A stretch of 64,000 nt of DNA from the NCBI RefSeq assembly GCF_030147005.1, contig NZ_JASLAW010000251.1, forward strand, positions 1 to 64,000, written 5' to 3'. Under the pieces are notes generated by a model. That model was not told where the DNA came from. It was given only the letters and a program-made list of their open reading frames with translations, and did not search any database. Positions 17,618-26,456 of this stretch are shown piece after piece. This DNA is from Pseudomonas sp. (GTDB lineage Bacteria > Pseudomonadota > Gammaproteobacteria > Pseudomonadales > Pseudomonadaceae). The position numbers and the translations under genes were made by a program. The stretch's first letter is position 1. Each line of letters begins with the position of its first letter.

Positions 17618-17693
17618 GGAGCGGTAGCTGGCCCAAGTATCCATCGGGTCGCCACGCCGGGGGTCAGAGTTAAAACCCCCGTCCGCTCCGCCA
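17618..17693 (+). pseudogene. Degenerate tRNA-Asp-like sequence
   Basis: The segment begins GGAGCGGTAG and ends GTCCGCTCCGCCA, the exact ends of bacterial tRNA-Asp. The 7-bp acceptor stem pairs perfectly and the CCA is encoded. The stretch CACGCCGGGGGTC also matches tRNA-Asp after the anticodon. Total length is 76 bases, one short of normal. The D arm and the anticodon arm do not fold properly (the position of GTC reads GCC) and the T arm AGAGTTAAAACCCCCGT lacks the TTCGA loop. It therefore looks like a decayed tRNA-Asp with its ends preserved, or a tRNA mimic. A terminator follows nine bases later. Confidence 0.6.
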
Positions 17694-17701
17694 GTTACGA
17701 G

Positions 17702-17730
17702 AAGGCGCATCCTCGGATGCGCCTTTCTTC
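17702..17730 (+). terminator. Intrinsic terminator before ppiD
   Basis: AAGGCGCATCC / GGATGCGCCTT is an 11-bp stem with a 2-base loop followed by TCTTCT. It ends the transcript that contains the tRNA-Asp-like sequence. Confidence 0.8.
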
Positions 17731-17795
17731 TATCCGGATTCTACCCACGCTCCACGGTTGCCTACTTTTGATGTTCAACCGTTTCTGGGGGACGC

Positions 17796-19670
17796 ATGCT
17801 GCAAAATATCAGGGACAATTCACAAGGCTGGATTGCCAAGACCATTATCGGGATCATCGTCGCATTGATGGCGTTCACCGGTATCGAGGCTATTTTCCAG
17901 GCTTCGGGTAATAACGCGCAGGACGTGGCCAAGGTCAACGGTGAGCAAATCACCCAGACCGAATTGAGCCAGGCCGTCGATATGCAACGGCGCCAGCTGA
18001 TGCAACAACTGGGCAAGGATTTCGATGCTTCCCTGTTGGACGAGAAACTGCTGCGCGACGCGGCCCTCAAGGGCCTGATCGATCGCAAGCTGCTGCTGCA
18101 AGGCGCTGCGGACTCCAAGTTCGGCTTCTCGGAAGCGGCTTTGGACCAAGTGATCCTGCAGACGCCGGAGTTTCAGGTGGATGGCAAGTTCAACGCCGAA
18201 CGCTTTGACCAGGTGATCCGTCAACTGGGCTATAGCCGCATGCAATTCCGTCAGATGATGACCCAGGAAATGCTGATCGGCCAGGTTCGCGCAGGCATCG
18301 CCGGCAGTGGTTTTGTGACCGATGCCGAGGTGCTGGCATTCGCCCGTCTGGAAAAACAGACACGCGATTTCGCTACCGTCAACATCAAGGCTGACCCGGC
18401 TGCGGTGAAACTCACCGACGACGAAGTCAAGGCCTACTACGACCAGCATGCCAAAGAGTTCATGACGCCGGATCAGGTCGTCATCGATTACCTGGAGCTG
18501 AAGAAGTCGTCCTTCTTCGACCAGGTCACCGTCAAGGACGATGAGCTGCAGGCTGCCTACGAGAAAGAAACCGCCAACCTCGCTGAACAGCGTCGTGCCG
18601 CGCATATTCTGATCGAGGTCAACGACAAGGTCACCGAGGCGCAAGCCAAGGCCAAGATCGAAGACATCCAGGCGCGCCTGGCCAAGGGCGAAAAGTTTGA
18701 CGCGCTGGCCAAGGAATTCTCCCAGGATCCGGGTTCGGCCAACAATGGTGGCGATCTCGGCTTTGCCGGCCCAGGCGTCTACGACCCGGACTTCGAGACG
18801 GCTCTGTACGGCTTGAAGCAAGACCAGGTGTCAGTGCCGGTGCGCACGGCCTTCGGTTGGCACTTGATCAAACTGTTGGGCGTTGAAGCACCAGAAGTGC
18901 CATCGTTCGCCAGCCTGAAAGACAAGTTGACCCGCGAGCTCAAGGCCCAGCAGGTTGAACAGCGGTTTGTCGAAGCAACCAAGCAATTGGAAGATGCGGC
19001 ATTCGAAGCCTCCGACCTGGCCCAGCCGGCGTCCGATCTGAAGCTGACCGTACACACGTCCGCGCCGTTCGGCCGTGAAGGTGGCGAAGGCGTCGCGGCC
19101 AACCGTGCCGTGGTCACCGCTGCGTTCAGCCCGGAAGTGCTGGATGAGGGTGCCAACAGCACCGCCATCGAGCTGGACCCGGAAACCATCATCGTGCTGC
19201 GTGCCAAAGAGCACCTCAAGCCTGCCCAGCTGCCGCTGGAAACGGTGTCCGCTGCGATTCGCACACAAATGGCCAAGGAGCGTGCAAGCGCTGCCGCCAA
19301 AGCCCATGCCGACGAGTTGATCGCCAGCCTGCGTGATGGCAAGGCCGCTTTGGACCAGCCGGTTGACGGCCAGGCCTGGAAGGTGACTGAAGCGGCCACC
19401 CGTGGCCAGGAAGGCATCGATCCTGCCGTGCTGCAAGCGCTGTTCCGCATGCCCAAGCCTGCGGCCAAAGACAAGCCGACCTTCACCACCGTCACCCTGC
19501 GCGATGGCAGCCTGGTGGTCGTGCGCTTGAACGGCGTCAATGAAGCGGCTGCGCCTACGGACGAAGAAAAGGCGCAATACCGCCGCGCCCTCGCTTCGCG
19601 TATTGGCCAGCAAGACTTTGCTGCCTACCGCAAGCAGTTGGAAACCGAGGCAGACATCAAGAAGTTCTGA
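17796..19670 (+). CDS. ppiD: Membrane-anchored periplasmic chaperone / parvulin PpiD
   Basis: A 624-residue inner-membrane protein that helps newly exported proteins fold near the Sec translocon. It has one N-terminal membrane helix (KTIIGIIVALMAFTGIEAIF), a SurA-like N domain (RRQLMQQLGKDFDASLLDEKL), a central parvulin domain with RAAHILIEVND, GGDLGFAGPGVYDPDFE and FGWHLIKL (about residues 265-365), and a second, more divergent C-terminal part. The ATG at 17796 follows TGGGGGACGC. A terminator follows at 19686. Confidence 0.93.
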   Translation: MLQNIRDNSQGWIAKTIIGIIVALMAFTGIEAIFQASGNNAQDVAKVNGEQITQTELSQAVDMQRRQLMQQLGKDFDASLLDEKLLRDAALKGLIDRKLLLQGAADSKFGFSEAALDQVILQTPEFQVDGKFNAERFDQVIRQLGYSRMQFRQMMTQEMLIGQVRAGIAGSGFVTDAEVLAFARLEKQTRDFATVNIKADPAAVKLTDDEVKAYYDQHAKEFMTPDQVVIDYLELKKSSFFDQVTVKDDELQAAYEKETANLAEQRRAAHILIEVNDKVTEAQAKAKIEDIQARLAKGEKFDALAKEFSQDPGSANNGGDLGFAGPGVYDPDFETALYGLKQDQVSVPVRTAFGWHLIKLLGVEAPEVPSFASLKDKLTRELKAQQVEQRFVEATKQLEDAAFEASDLAQPASDLKLTVHTSAPFGREGGEGVAANRAVVTAAFSPEVLDEGANSTAIELDPETIIVLRAKEHLKPAQLPLETVSAAIRTQMAKERASAAAKAHADELIASLRDGKAALDQPVDGQAWKVTEAATRGQEGIDPAVLQALFRMPKPAAKDKPTFTTVTLRDGSLVVVRLNGVNEAAAPTDEEKAQYRRALASRIGQQDFAAYRKQLETEADIKKF

Positions 19671-19685
19671 TGTCGGCTTGACCAG

Positions 19686-19721
19686 AAAGACCCCGTCCTG
19701 AAAAGGCCGGGGTCTTTTTTT
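19686..19721 (+). terminator. Intrinsic terminator after ppiD
   Basis: AAAGACCCCG and CGGGGTCTTT pair around the loop and are followed by seven T. The 200 bases between here and the next gene show no other clear element. Confidence 0.88.
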
Positions 19722-19938
19722 GGCGGCTGACCAAGGCTTATCCTTCGGCATGCGCTGTGCTGCATGCAGCAACGTACCCAGGGCGATGGGTGGACGTCAG
19801 GGAATCGCCATCAGCAAACCTGCCATGATCGCGGACGCGTGTCTCAAAGACCTGTGACGTTTTACCGACAGGAATGCGCGCGCCAACGCCTCGTTCTGTT
19901 GCACAATACCGCCCGGACTGTTTTTCTCAGGATATTCG

Positions 19939-20766
19939 ATGTCGACATCATTTCACTTGCGAAACCTAGGGTTGGCGCTGGTGCTGGCGGGCGCTGCGGG
20001 TTGCTCGTCACCCAAGACCGCGATTTATGAACACGAAAATTTCGATGATTCCGGTACGTTTTCCCGCGATTACCCGGTCAGCGACGTGGCCGCCTGTGAA
20101 GCGGCGCGCCGGGCCCTGCTAAGCCAGGGCTATATCATCACCAGCAGCGATCCGAAGCTGGTGGCCGGTAACAAGAGTTTCCAGCAGACCGGCGAGACTC
20201 ACCTGCAGATCAGCTTCAACGTGGTGTGTGCCGCTGATGGCAAAGGCAGCAATCACTCGACGATGTTTGCCAACGCCTTGCAGGACCGCTATGCGCTGAA
20301 GAAGGTCAACAACTCCGCAAGCCTCGGCGTGGGTGTGCTCGGCTCGGTATCGATGCCGATTGGTTCCACCGATGACTCGATGGTGAAGGTAGCGAGCGAG
20401 ACCGTCTCGGCACCGAAGTTCTATGAGCGTTACTTCGCTCTGGTGGATGTATTCCTGCCCCAGGAAGTGAAGCAGGCCGAGCATATTCCAGAGCGCCCCA
20501 AGGCTGACCTGGGCATGCCCGAACCCAAGGCTGCTCCGGTTGCCGACAAGCGCGAGACGCCTCAAGACGCCCAGCAAGCGCCTGCCGCCGCGCAACCGCT
20601 TGCACCGCCTCCTGAGGCCGCACCGATCGCGCCAATCACGCCCAATCCAGAGCCAGAGCCGGCCCCTAGCGCGACCCCGACAATGGAGCCCGCTCCGGCG
20701 CCGACCAATCCTGACCTGCCGGCACCGACAGAGGCGATTCCACCCCTGCCAATGCCTGCGCAGTAG
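19939..20766 (+). CDS. DUF2242-type lipoprotein with proline-rich tail
   Basis: A 275-residue predicted lipoprotein. The signal peptide ends LAGAAGCSS with the lipidated Cys at about residue 22. Residues 30-170 look like the DUF2242 domain (IYEHENFDDSGTFSR, CEAARRALLSQGY, AGNKSFQQTGETHLQISFNVVC). From about residue 190 the chain is low-complexity, rich in Pro, Ala and Glu, the kind of spacer that can reach across the periplasm. AGGA lies upstream of the ATG. The biological role of the family is unknown to me. It converges with the aceE paralogue, with two bases between stops. Confidence 0.8.
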   Translation: MSTSFHLRNLGLALVLAGAAGCSSPKTAIYEHENFDDSGTFSRDYPVSDVAACEAARRALLSQGYIITSSDPKLVAGNKSFQQTGETHLQISFNVVCAADGKGSNHSTMFANALQDRYALKKVNNSASLGVGVLGSVSMPIGSTDDSMVKVASETVSAPKFYERYFALVDVFLPQEVKQAEHIPERPKADLGMPEPKAAPVADKRETPQDAQQAPAAAQPLAPPPEAAPIAPITPNPEPEPAPSATPTMEPAPAPTNPDLPAPTEAIPPLPMPAQ

Positions 20767-20767
20767 C

Positions 20768-23428
20768 TCAAACGGCTACGGGGTCAGCCTTGTCGACGTT
20801 GATCCCGTAGCGGCTGATGGCCTCGACGATTTTGTCACGGCCTATCACGCCGTCATCCGCCAACGCTTTCAAGGTAGCCAGAACGATGAAGTGGCGGTCT
20901 ACCTCGAAAAACTCGCGCAATGTCTCCCGGGTATCCGATTGCCCGAAACCATCGGTGCCCAGTGCGACGAATCGGCGGTTGTGCACGAAAGGGCGAATCT
21001 GGTCGGCGAATAACTTCATGTAGTCCGTAGCCACCACCACCGCCCCGGTTTTCCCGGCGAGGCAGGTTTCAACGTAGCTCTGGCGCGGCTCGCTCTGCGG
21101 GTTCAGCAGGTTCCAGCGCTCGGCGGCGTGCCCGTCACGGCGCAACTCGGTCAGGCTGGTGACGCTCCAGACATCGCTGTGCACGGCGAAATCCTTGGCG
21201 AGCAGCTCGGCTGCGGCAATCACTTCGCGCAAAATCGAGCCGCTACCCATCAGTTGTGCCTGCGCTTGTGGGTGGGTGCTCAGCGGATACATGCCCTTGA
21301 GGATTCCCTGTTCAACGCCTTCGGGCATTGCCGGGTGCGGGTAGTTTTCGTTGAGCAGGGTGATGTAGTAGTAAATGTCCTCCTGTTCGACATACATACG
21401 CCGCATGCCCTCGCGAATAATTACCGCCAGCTCGTAGGCAAATGTCGGGTCATAGGCCACGCAGCAAGGAATCACCGACGCGAGGATATGGCTGTGTCCG
21501 TCATCGTGCTGCAAGCCTTCGCCCATCAGCGTGGTGCGCCCGGCCGTGGCGCCCAGCAGGAAGCCGCGCGCGCGTGCATCACCCGCCGCCCAAGCCAGGT
21601 CGCCCACGCGCTGGAAGCCGAACATCGAATAGAAAATATAGAACGGCACGGTCATCAGGCCATGATTGCTGTAGGACGTACTCGCCGCGATCCACGAAGA
21701 AATGGCGCCGGATTCATTCAGCCCTTCCTGCATGATCTGTCCGTCTTTGCTCTCCTTGTAGTAGCTCAATTGCCCAGCGTCCTGCGGGGTATAAAGCTGA
21801 CCGACAGCAGAGTGGATGCCGATCTGGCGGAACAGGCTTTCCATGCCGAAGGTGCGCGATTCATCCGGCACGATGGGTACGATCAGCTTGCTCAGGTGCG
21901 GGTCCTTGAGCAGCGTGCCGAGGATGCGCACAAAGGCCATGGTGGTCGAGATGGCGCGCTCGCCGGTGTCTTTGAGTTGGGTAGCGAACGCGCTCAGCTC
22001 GGGTATCTGCAACGGCGCGACGGCCGCTTGGCGCGACGGCACATAGCCGCCCAGGGCTTGGCGCCTGGCGGTGAAGTAGCGGGCTTCTTCGCTGTCGGCG
22101 GCAGGCTTGAGGTAAGGGATTTCGTCGAGTTGGTCATCGGCCACTTCCAGCCCGAAGCGGTCGCGGAAGGCTTTTACCGCGTCGGCCCCCATCTTTTTCA
22201 ATTGATGGTTGATGTTCTGGCCTTCGCCGGCTTCGCCCATGCCAAAGCCCTTGACGGTTTTGGCCAAGATCACAGTGGGCTGGCCCTTGTGCCGTACCGC
22301 GGCGGCGTAGGCGTTGTAAACCTTGGCCGGGTCATGGCCGCCCCGTGAGAGTTTCCAAATATCGTCGTCGGACATATCTGCAACCAACGCAAGCAACTCC
22401 GGATATTTGCCGAAGAAATGCTCGCGTACGTAGGCACCATTCTGAGATTTGTAATTTTGATAGTCGCCGTCCACGCATTCCATCATGCGTTGGCGCAGCA
22501 GGCCGCTGTGGTCCTTTTCCAGCAGCGCATCCCAGCCACCGCCCCAGATCACCTTGATGACATTCCAGCCGGCGGCGCGGTACAAACTCTCGAACTCTTG
22601 GATCACCTTGGCATTGCCGCGCACCGGGCCGTCCAGGCGCTGCAGATTGCAGTTGACGACAAAAATCAGGTTATCGAGTTTTTCGCGGCCGGCGACGGAA
22701 ATGGCCGCCAGGGATTCCGGCTGATCCATTTCGCCATCACCCAGGAACGCCCATACCTTGCGACCCTGGTGTTGCTTAAGGTCACGAAATTCCAGGTAAC
22801 GCATAAAGCGGGCCTGGTAAGCGGCAGTGATCGGCCCGAGCCCCATCGAAACCGTAGGGAATTGCCAGAAGTCCGGCATCAATCTTGGGTGAGGGTAGGA
22901 AGACAATCCCTCGCCGCCGGCCTCGCGGCGGAAGTTGTCGAGCTGGGCTTCGCTGATACGGCCCTCCAGGTAGGCGCGGCCGTAGATGCCCGGCGAGGAG
23001 TGACCTTGGATGTACACCAGATCGCCGTCGAACGTGTCGGTTCGGCCACGAAAGAAGTGGTCGAAGCCTACATCGTAAAGCACGGCGGCTGACGCATAGG
23101 TAGCGATATGCCCACCCACGCCTGAATGTTTGCCTGCCCGCAACACCATCGCCATGGCATTCCAGCGGATAAATGCATTGGTCCGTCGTTCGATGTCCAG
23201 ATTGCCGGGGTAGGGCACCTGACGTTCGACTGCAATGGTGTTGACGTAAGGGGTGGTCACCCGTCCGTAAAAATCGCCGTGGCGCGCTACATCGAAATCC
23301 AGCAGCTGGTCGATCAGGTAATGGGCGCGGGGGCGACCTTCGGCAGACAGCACCGATTCGATGGAGTCCAGCCACTCACGGGTTTCCTGTGGATCGTGGT
23401 CCAGGGATGCTGCGTTGTTCGGGTGCAT
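20768..23428 (-). CDS. Accessory pyruvate dehydrogenase E1-type protein (AceE paralogue)
   Basis: An 886-residue homodimeric-type E1 2-oxoacid dehydrogenase. The thiamine diphosphate motif GDGEMDQPES...NCNLQRLDGP is intact (about residues 235-270), as are the Pyr domain (FGMESLFRQIGIHSAVGQLYTPQD) and the transketolase-like C domain. There is no aceF next to it, so it is probably not the housekeeping aceE; P. putida has a comparable E1 paralogue (MdeB) tied to 2-oxobutyrate from methionine. Start chosen at 23428, behind CTGGAGCCTCAT; longer readings run into the divergent MarR gene. The promoter region contains the palindrome GTTGCAATTGCAAC, shared with the gene at 24077-25084. The substrate (pyruvate or 2-oxobutyrate) cannot be settled from the sequence. 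Confidence 0.9.
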   Translation of the reverse strand: MHPNNAASLDHDPQETREWLDSIESVLSAEGRPRAHYLIDQLLDFDVARHGDFYGRVTTPYVNTIAVERQVPYPGNLDIERRTNAFIRWNAMAMVLRAGKHSGVGGHIATYASAAVLYDVGFDHFFRGRTDTFDGDLVYIQGHSSPGIYGRAYLEGRISEAQLDNFRREAGGEGLSSYPHPRLMPDFWQFPTVSMGLGPITAAYQARFMRYLEFRDLKQHQGRKVWAFLGDGEMDQPESLAAISVAGREKLDNLIFVVNCNLQRLDGPVRGNAKVIQEFESLYRAAGWNVIKVIWGGGWDALLEKDHSGLLRQRMMECVDGDYQNYKSQNGAYVREHFFGKYPELLALVADMSDDDIWKLSRGGHDPAKVYNAYAAAVRHKGQPTVILAKTVKGFGMGEAGEGQNINHQLKKMGADAVKAFRDRFGLEVADDQLDEIPYLKPAADSEEARYFTARRQALGGYVPSRQAAVAPLQIPELSAFATQLKDTGERAISTTMAFVRILGTLLKDPHLSKLIVPIVPDESRTFGMESLFRQIGIHSAVGQLYTPQDAGQLSYYKESKDGQIMQEGLNESGAISSWIAASTSYSNHGLMTVPFYIFYSMFGFQRVGDLAWAAGDARARGFLLGATAGRTTLMGEGLQHDDGHSHILASVIPCCVAYDPTFAYELAVIIREGMRRMYVEQEDIYYYITLLNENYPHPAMPEGVEQGILKGMYPLSTHPQAQAQLMGSGSILREVIAAAELLAKDFAVHSDVWSVTSLTELRRDGHAAERWNLLNPQSEPRQSYVETCLAGKTGAVVVATDYMKLFADQIRPFVHNRRFVALGTDGFGQSDTRETLREFFEVDRHFIVLATLKALADDGVIGRDKIVEAISRYGINVDKADPVAV

Positions 23429-23489
23429 ATGAGGCTCCAGGGTAGGCGGATTCCAGGCGGCTGACTCCTTGTGGGAGTGGCGCGATATA

Positions 23490-23543
23490 GTTGCAATTGC
23501 AACGACATGCCGGAATTTAGCCCGGGATGAGCTACTATTGCAA
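23490..23543. promoter_or_regulatory. TTGCAA-repeat operator between aceE paralogue and marR
   Basis: The perfect palindrome GTTGCAATTGCAAC occupies 23490-23503, with a third TTGCAA at 23538-23543 just before the marR start. The same arrangement, two abutting TTGCAA boxes and a third separate box, lies at 25138-25160 in front of the AceE C-terminal gene. This is the likely binding site of the adjacent MarR regulator. Confidence 0.7.
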
Positions 23544-23572
23544 CCTTCTTGAAATTCCCCGGATGGTGTTGC

Positions 23573-24043
23573 ATGTCGTCGAAAGAGCCTGATGTATGGT
23601 TCCGTTTTGTCAGGGCCCACAGGACTGTCATCCGTGAGATCGAGCGGCGGTTGGCCGAGGCGCAACTGCCGCCGTATGCGTGGTACGACGCGTTGTGGGG
23701 GTTGGAAAGCGGTGCGGAAGGCACGCGCCGTATGCATGAACTGGCCGATGTATTGGCCATTGAACGCTACAACCTCACGCGCCTGGTCGACCGTCTCGAA
23801 AAGGACGGCCTGGTGGTGCGCTCGCGTTCCGACGGCGATGGCCGTGCGGCGTTCGCGTCGATCACCGAGGCGGGCCGTACCCTGCGTAAGAAAATGTGGA
23901 AAATCTACGAAAGCACTGTGGATGAGCTGTTTTTGTCGCAGATTGAGCCTGAGCATCGCCACGCCTTCGCCGATGCGCTGGAGCGCACGGCGGGGTTGGC
24001 GTTGGACGCCGGCGTGCAAACCCGCGGCCGGCGCAAAACTTAA
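23573..24043 (+). CDS. MarR family transcriptional regulator
   Basis: A 156-residue winged-helix regulator. The helix-turn-helix region reads RMHELADVLAIERYNLTRLVDRLEKDGLVVRSRSDGDGRAAFASITEAGR, which is the classic MarR recognition helix and wing. It is divergent from the aceE paralogue and convergent with the AceE C-terminal gene, 33 bases away, and both of those genes carry the same TTGCAA palindrome. The simplest reading is that this protein controls all three. ATG at 23573 chosen because an in-frame start 24 bases upstream has no better ribosome site. Confidence 0.9.
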   Translation: MSSKEPDVWFRFVRAHRTVIREIERRLAEAQLPPYAWYDALWGLESGAEGTRRMHELADVLAIERYNLTRLVDRLEKDGLVVRSRSDGDGRAAFASITEAGRTLRKKMWKIYESTVDELFLSQIEPEHRHAFADALERTAGLALDAGVQTRGRRKT

Positions 24044-24076
24044 TGGGATGACGTGAGGGCGGGGCCGCATTTCCGG

Positions 24077-25084
24077 TCATTTCAGGTAGTACCGTTGCAG
24101 GGCGATCTCCACGCTTTGTGTGTCCAACTGGCCTTCATCGGCCAATGCTTTTAACGCCAGCACCGCAATCCAATAACGGTTCGGTGCTGCTGCCTGCACC
24201 GAGCCTGCGCCCAACGCCACGAAGCGCGTGTGCACATGTGCCGCCAATTGATCGACAACCGCCTGTGGGTAGCCGGTGACGGCAATCACGGGTGTTCGGC
24301 TCCCCGCCAGGCAGTCGCGCAAATGGCAGCTACGCCTGGGCGCGCGCGGATGCAGGCGGTTCCAGCGCTCAGCGGCCGCCGCCTCGCGGGCCAGGCGGGT
24401 ATAACTGGGACAGCTCCATACGTGGGCCGTGATGCCCCATTCATGTTCCAGTAGCTGTGCGGCATGGATGACCTCCTGCAATGCCTTGCCGGCACCGAGC
24501 AATCGCACAGCGTCTGCGTTGTCAGGTCGCCGGACGGGATACATGCCCTTGATCGTGCCTTCAGGATCCAGCGTCTGTGGTGCGATTGCGCTTTGCTGAT
24601 CATGCAGCGCCAGGTAATAAAAGCCCGGCTGGCCCTCGACATATAACGTGCGCAAACCCGCCAGCACGATCGCCCGCGCTTCTTCGCCCGAGGCCGGATC
24701 GTATGGCGTGCAGCGCGGATTGGTCGACAGCCACAAGGGCAGCGACGGGTGTGCGCCCTTCGGCCAGGGGGACGGCTGGGCTTCGCTGTCATTGCACAAA
24801 ATGCCGCGCTGGGCGGTCTGGTCCGACAGTGCGCACAGCTGTGCAGACGACGTGGCACTGTGCAGGTAGAGCATCGGTTTTTCGCCGGTGTTGCGGGCAA
24901 ACCAGACGGGCCAGTTACCCACGCGCCGAGTGCGGGTCTGGCCGCGAATTACCCAGGCTTGTCGGCTGAACTCCAAAATATTGGCCATGTTCATGACTGT
25001 GTACAGCGGCGAGCCGCGCGGGTATGAGCAGGTGTCAAGTGCGTCTATGCACAACTGCGCAGCGCTTTCGGTAGAGGCGGGCAT
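24077..25084 (-). CDS. Stand-alone AceE C-terminal-like protein
   Basis: A 335-residue protein resembling only the last part of the homodimeric E1 enzyme. Matching phrases include EEARAIVLAGLRTLYVEGQPGFYYLALHD (compare IIREGMRRMYVEQEDIYYYITLLNE), GTIKGMYPVRR, GAGKALQEVIHAAQLLEHEWGI, DCLAGSRTPVIAVTGYPQ and RFVALGAGSVQ. The thiamine-binding PP domain is absent and the Pyr domain is degenerate, so it should not be an E1 enzyme on its own. The reading frame is complete and starts with a good AGGAG, so it is not simply a decaying pseudogene. It carries the same TTGCAA operator as the full-length paralogue. It may pair with, compete with or regulate an E1 subunit; that is inference. Confidence 0.8.
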   Translation of the reverse strand: MPASTESAAQLCIDALDTCSYPRGSPLYTVMNMANILEFSRQAWVIRGQTRTRRVGNWPVWFARNTGEKPMLYLHSATSSAQLCALSDQTAQRGILCNDSEAQPSPWPKGAHPSLPLWLSTNPRCTPYDPASGEEARAIVLAGLRTLYVEGQPGFYYLALHDQQSAIAPQTLDPEGTIKGMYPVRRPDNADAVRLLGAGKALQEVIHAAQLLEHEWGITAHVWSCPSYTRLAREAAAAERWNRLHPRAPRRSCHLRDCLAGSRTPVIAVTGYPQAVVDQLAAHVHTRFVALGAGSVQAAAPNRYWIAVLALKALADEGQLDTQSVEIALQRYYLK

Positions 25085-25137
25085 TGGACAAGGCTCCTGG
25101 AAACAGAGGTGTCTACCCTAATGGAATCTGTCATGTG

Positions 25138-25160
25138 ATTGCAATTGCAATGATTGCAAT
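25138..25160. promoter_or_regulatory. TTGCAA-repeat operator upstream of AceE C-terminal gene
   Basis: ATTGCAATTGCAAT at 25138-25151 followed by ATTGCAAT at 25153-25160 gives three TTGCAA boxes. It repeats the element found between the aceE paralogue and marR, about 50 bases before the start of the minus-strand gene. Confidence 0.7.
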
Positions 25161-25323
25161 CGCACCTCGACAGTCGTCTGCTAAATCTTCCCGTCGCTGC
25201 CGCGTTTGATCTTTAGATGCAAGAACGTCACGGCGCAGACATTTTTTCGTCATGACGGCACTTTAGGCTGGCCGTGCAGGTCATTAATTGCGCAGCCGCT
25301 TTTAACTCAACAAGGAGTCCCCC

Positions 25324-25410
25324 ATGGACGATTACCAGGAAGAACTGCTGGAGTACCAGGCATTCGAACACGACCCGCTGGATCCGGTCGACGATGCCAC
25401 CGAGCTTTAA
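25324..25410 (+). CDS. Very small acidic protein (28 aa)
   Basis: ATG at 25324 begins a 28-residue frame MDDYQEELLEYQAFEHDPL...DATEL with a strong AAGGAGT ribosome site seven bases upstream. It has about ten acidic residues and no basic ones. It ends seven bases before the end of the convergent AraC-type gene. The strong ribosome site and biased composition support translation. Function unknown. Confidence 0.55.
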   Translation: MDDYQEELLEYQAFEHDPLDPVDDATEL

Positions 25411-25417
25411 CCCGGCT

Positions 25418-26452
25418 TCAGGCGGAATGCCGCTGACTGCGGCGAAATTCCCCTGGGGTCTGGTTGTTCCAGCGTCTGAAGGCCCGCTGAAAGGCTTGGG
25501 CTGAGGCGAAACCGAGCAAGTAGGCGATCTCGCCAAAGGCCAGTTCCGTATCGCGAATATAGGTCATGGCCAGGTCGCGGCGGGTGTCGTTGAGAATCGC
25601 ACGGAACTGCGTGCCCTCGTCGGCGAGTTTGCGGCGCAGTGTCCAGGTGGGCAGCTTCAAGCGTGCCGCCACTTCTTCCAGGTCGGGTTCCCTGCCACCA
25701 TTGAGCATCGGCCCGAGTAGACGGGTAATGCGCTCGCGCAGGCTGCGGGTGCGCGTCAGTTGCTCCAGTTCCCTTTCACACAATTGCAGCAATAACTGCC
25801 AGGTACTCGGGCAGTGCTCCGGGTTGCGCAGCGCCAGCGTGGGTTGGTTCAGGCGCAGTTGATTGATGTCGGCACCGAACTGCACCGGACTGTCCCCCAG
25901 CACGCCATACGACTGGCTGTATTCGGGTGCTTCGAATTCGATTTCGATGCGTTGGGCCTGCACCCTTTGTTGCGCCAGGCTCGACAGTTGATGCAGCCAG
26001 CCGGCAATGATCGAGTCCACCACAAAGCGGTTGTAGGCATTGTAGGGGCTGATGGAATAGAACCTCAGCCAGGCGCCTTCGGCGTCTTCATGAAAACTCG
26101 ATTGCCCACGGTAGTTGGAGCCATACAGCGGTTCGAAACGCGTCAGCGTGCGCGCGGCTTCGCGTACATTCGGCGCCTGGGCGGCGGTGACACCGGCGAG
26201 CCCGGCCTGACTCAAACGGCTGAGCTGACCCATGCGCAGGCCCAGGCCCGGGTCGCCGGTCAGTTGGATGGCCGCATGGCCCAGGCGCATATAGCGCGGG
26301 ATCGACAGGCGCGCACCCGCTTCGGCCAAGCGTGCAGGGTCCAGGCCGTATTGCAGCAACAGTGGTTGCGGGTCCAAACCGTGGCTGCGGATGGCATCGG
26401 CCAGGGTGTGCACGAAGCCCACCGACAAATCCCCCAGGCGCACCGGCTTCAC
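25418..26452 (-). CDS. AraC family transcriptional regulator
   Basis: A 344-residue regulator of the OruR/ArgR-like AraC subgroup. The N-terminal two-thirds is an Arabinose_bd-type sensor domain (LSIPRYMRLGHAAIQLTGDPGLGLRMGQ), and the C-terminal 100 residues carry two helix-turn-helix motifs, VAARLKLPTWTLRRKLADEG and IAYLLGFASAQAFQRAFRRWN, ending in the usual TPGEFR. It starts with GTG at 26452, four bases after the stop of the nitrilase-fold gene, so the two form one transcription unit. The target is probably this operon or a nearby one. Confidence 0.9.
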   Translation of the reverse strand: MKPVRLGDLSVGFVHTLADAIRSHGLDPQPLLLQYGLDPARLAEAGARLSIPRYMRLGHAAIQLTGDPGLGLRMGQLSRLSQAGLAGVTAAQAPNVREAARTLTRFEPLYGSNYRGQSSFHEDAEGAWLRFYSISPYNAYNRFVVDSIIAGWLHQLSSLAQQRVQAQRIEIEFEAPEYSQSYGVLGDSPVQFGADINQLRLNQPTLALRNPEHCPSTWQLLLQLCERELEQLTRTRSLRERITRLLGPMLNGGREPDLEEVAARLKLPTWTLRRKLADEGTQFRAILNDTRRDLAMTYIRDTELAFGEIAYLLGFASAQAFQRAFRRWNNQTPGEFRRSQRHSA

Positions 26453-26456
26453 GTGG

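Noticed and set aside
24077..25084. Treating the AceE C-terminal gene as a pseudogene
   Set aside because: The frame is uninterrupted, has its own start, ribosome site and operator, and diverges from the paralogue along its full length.
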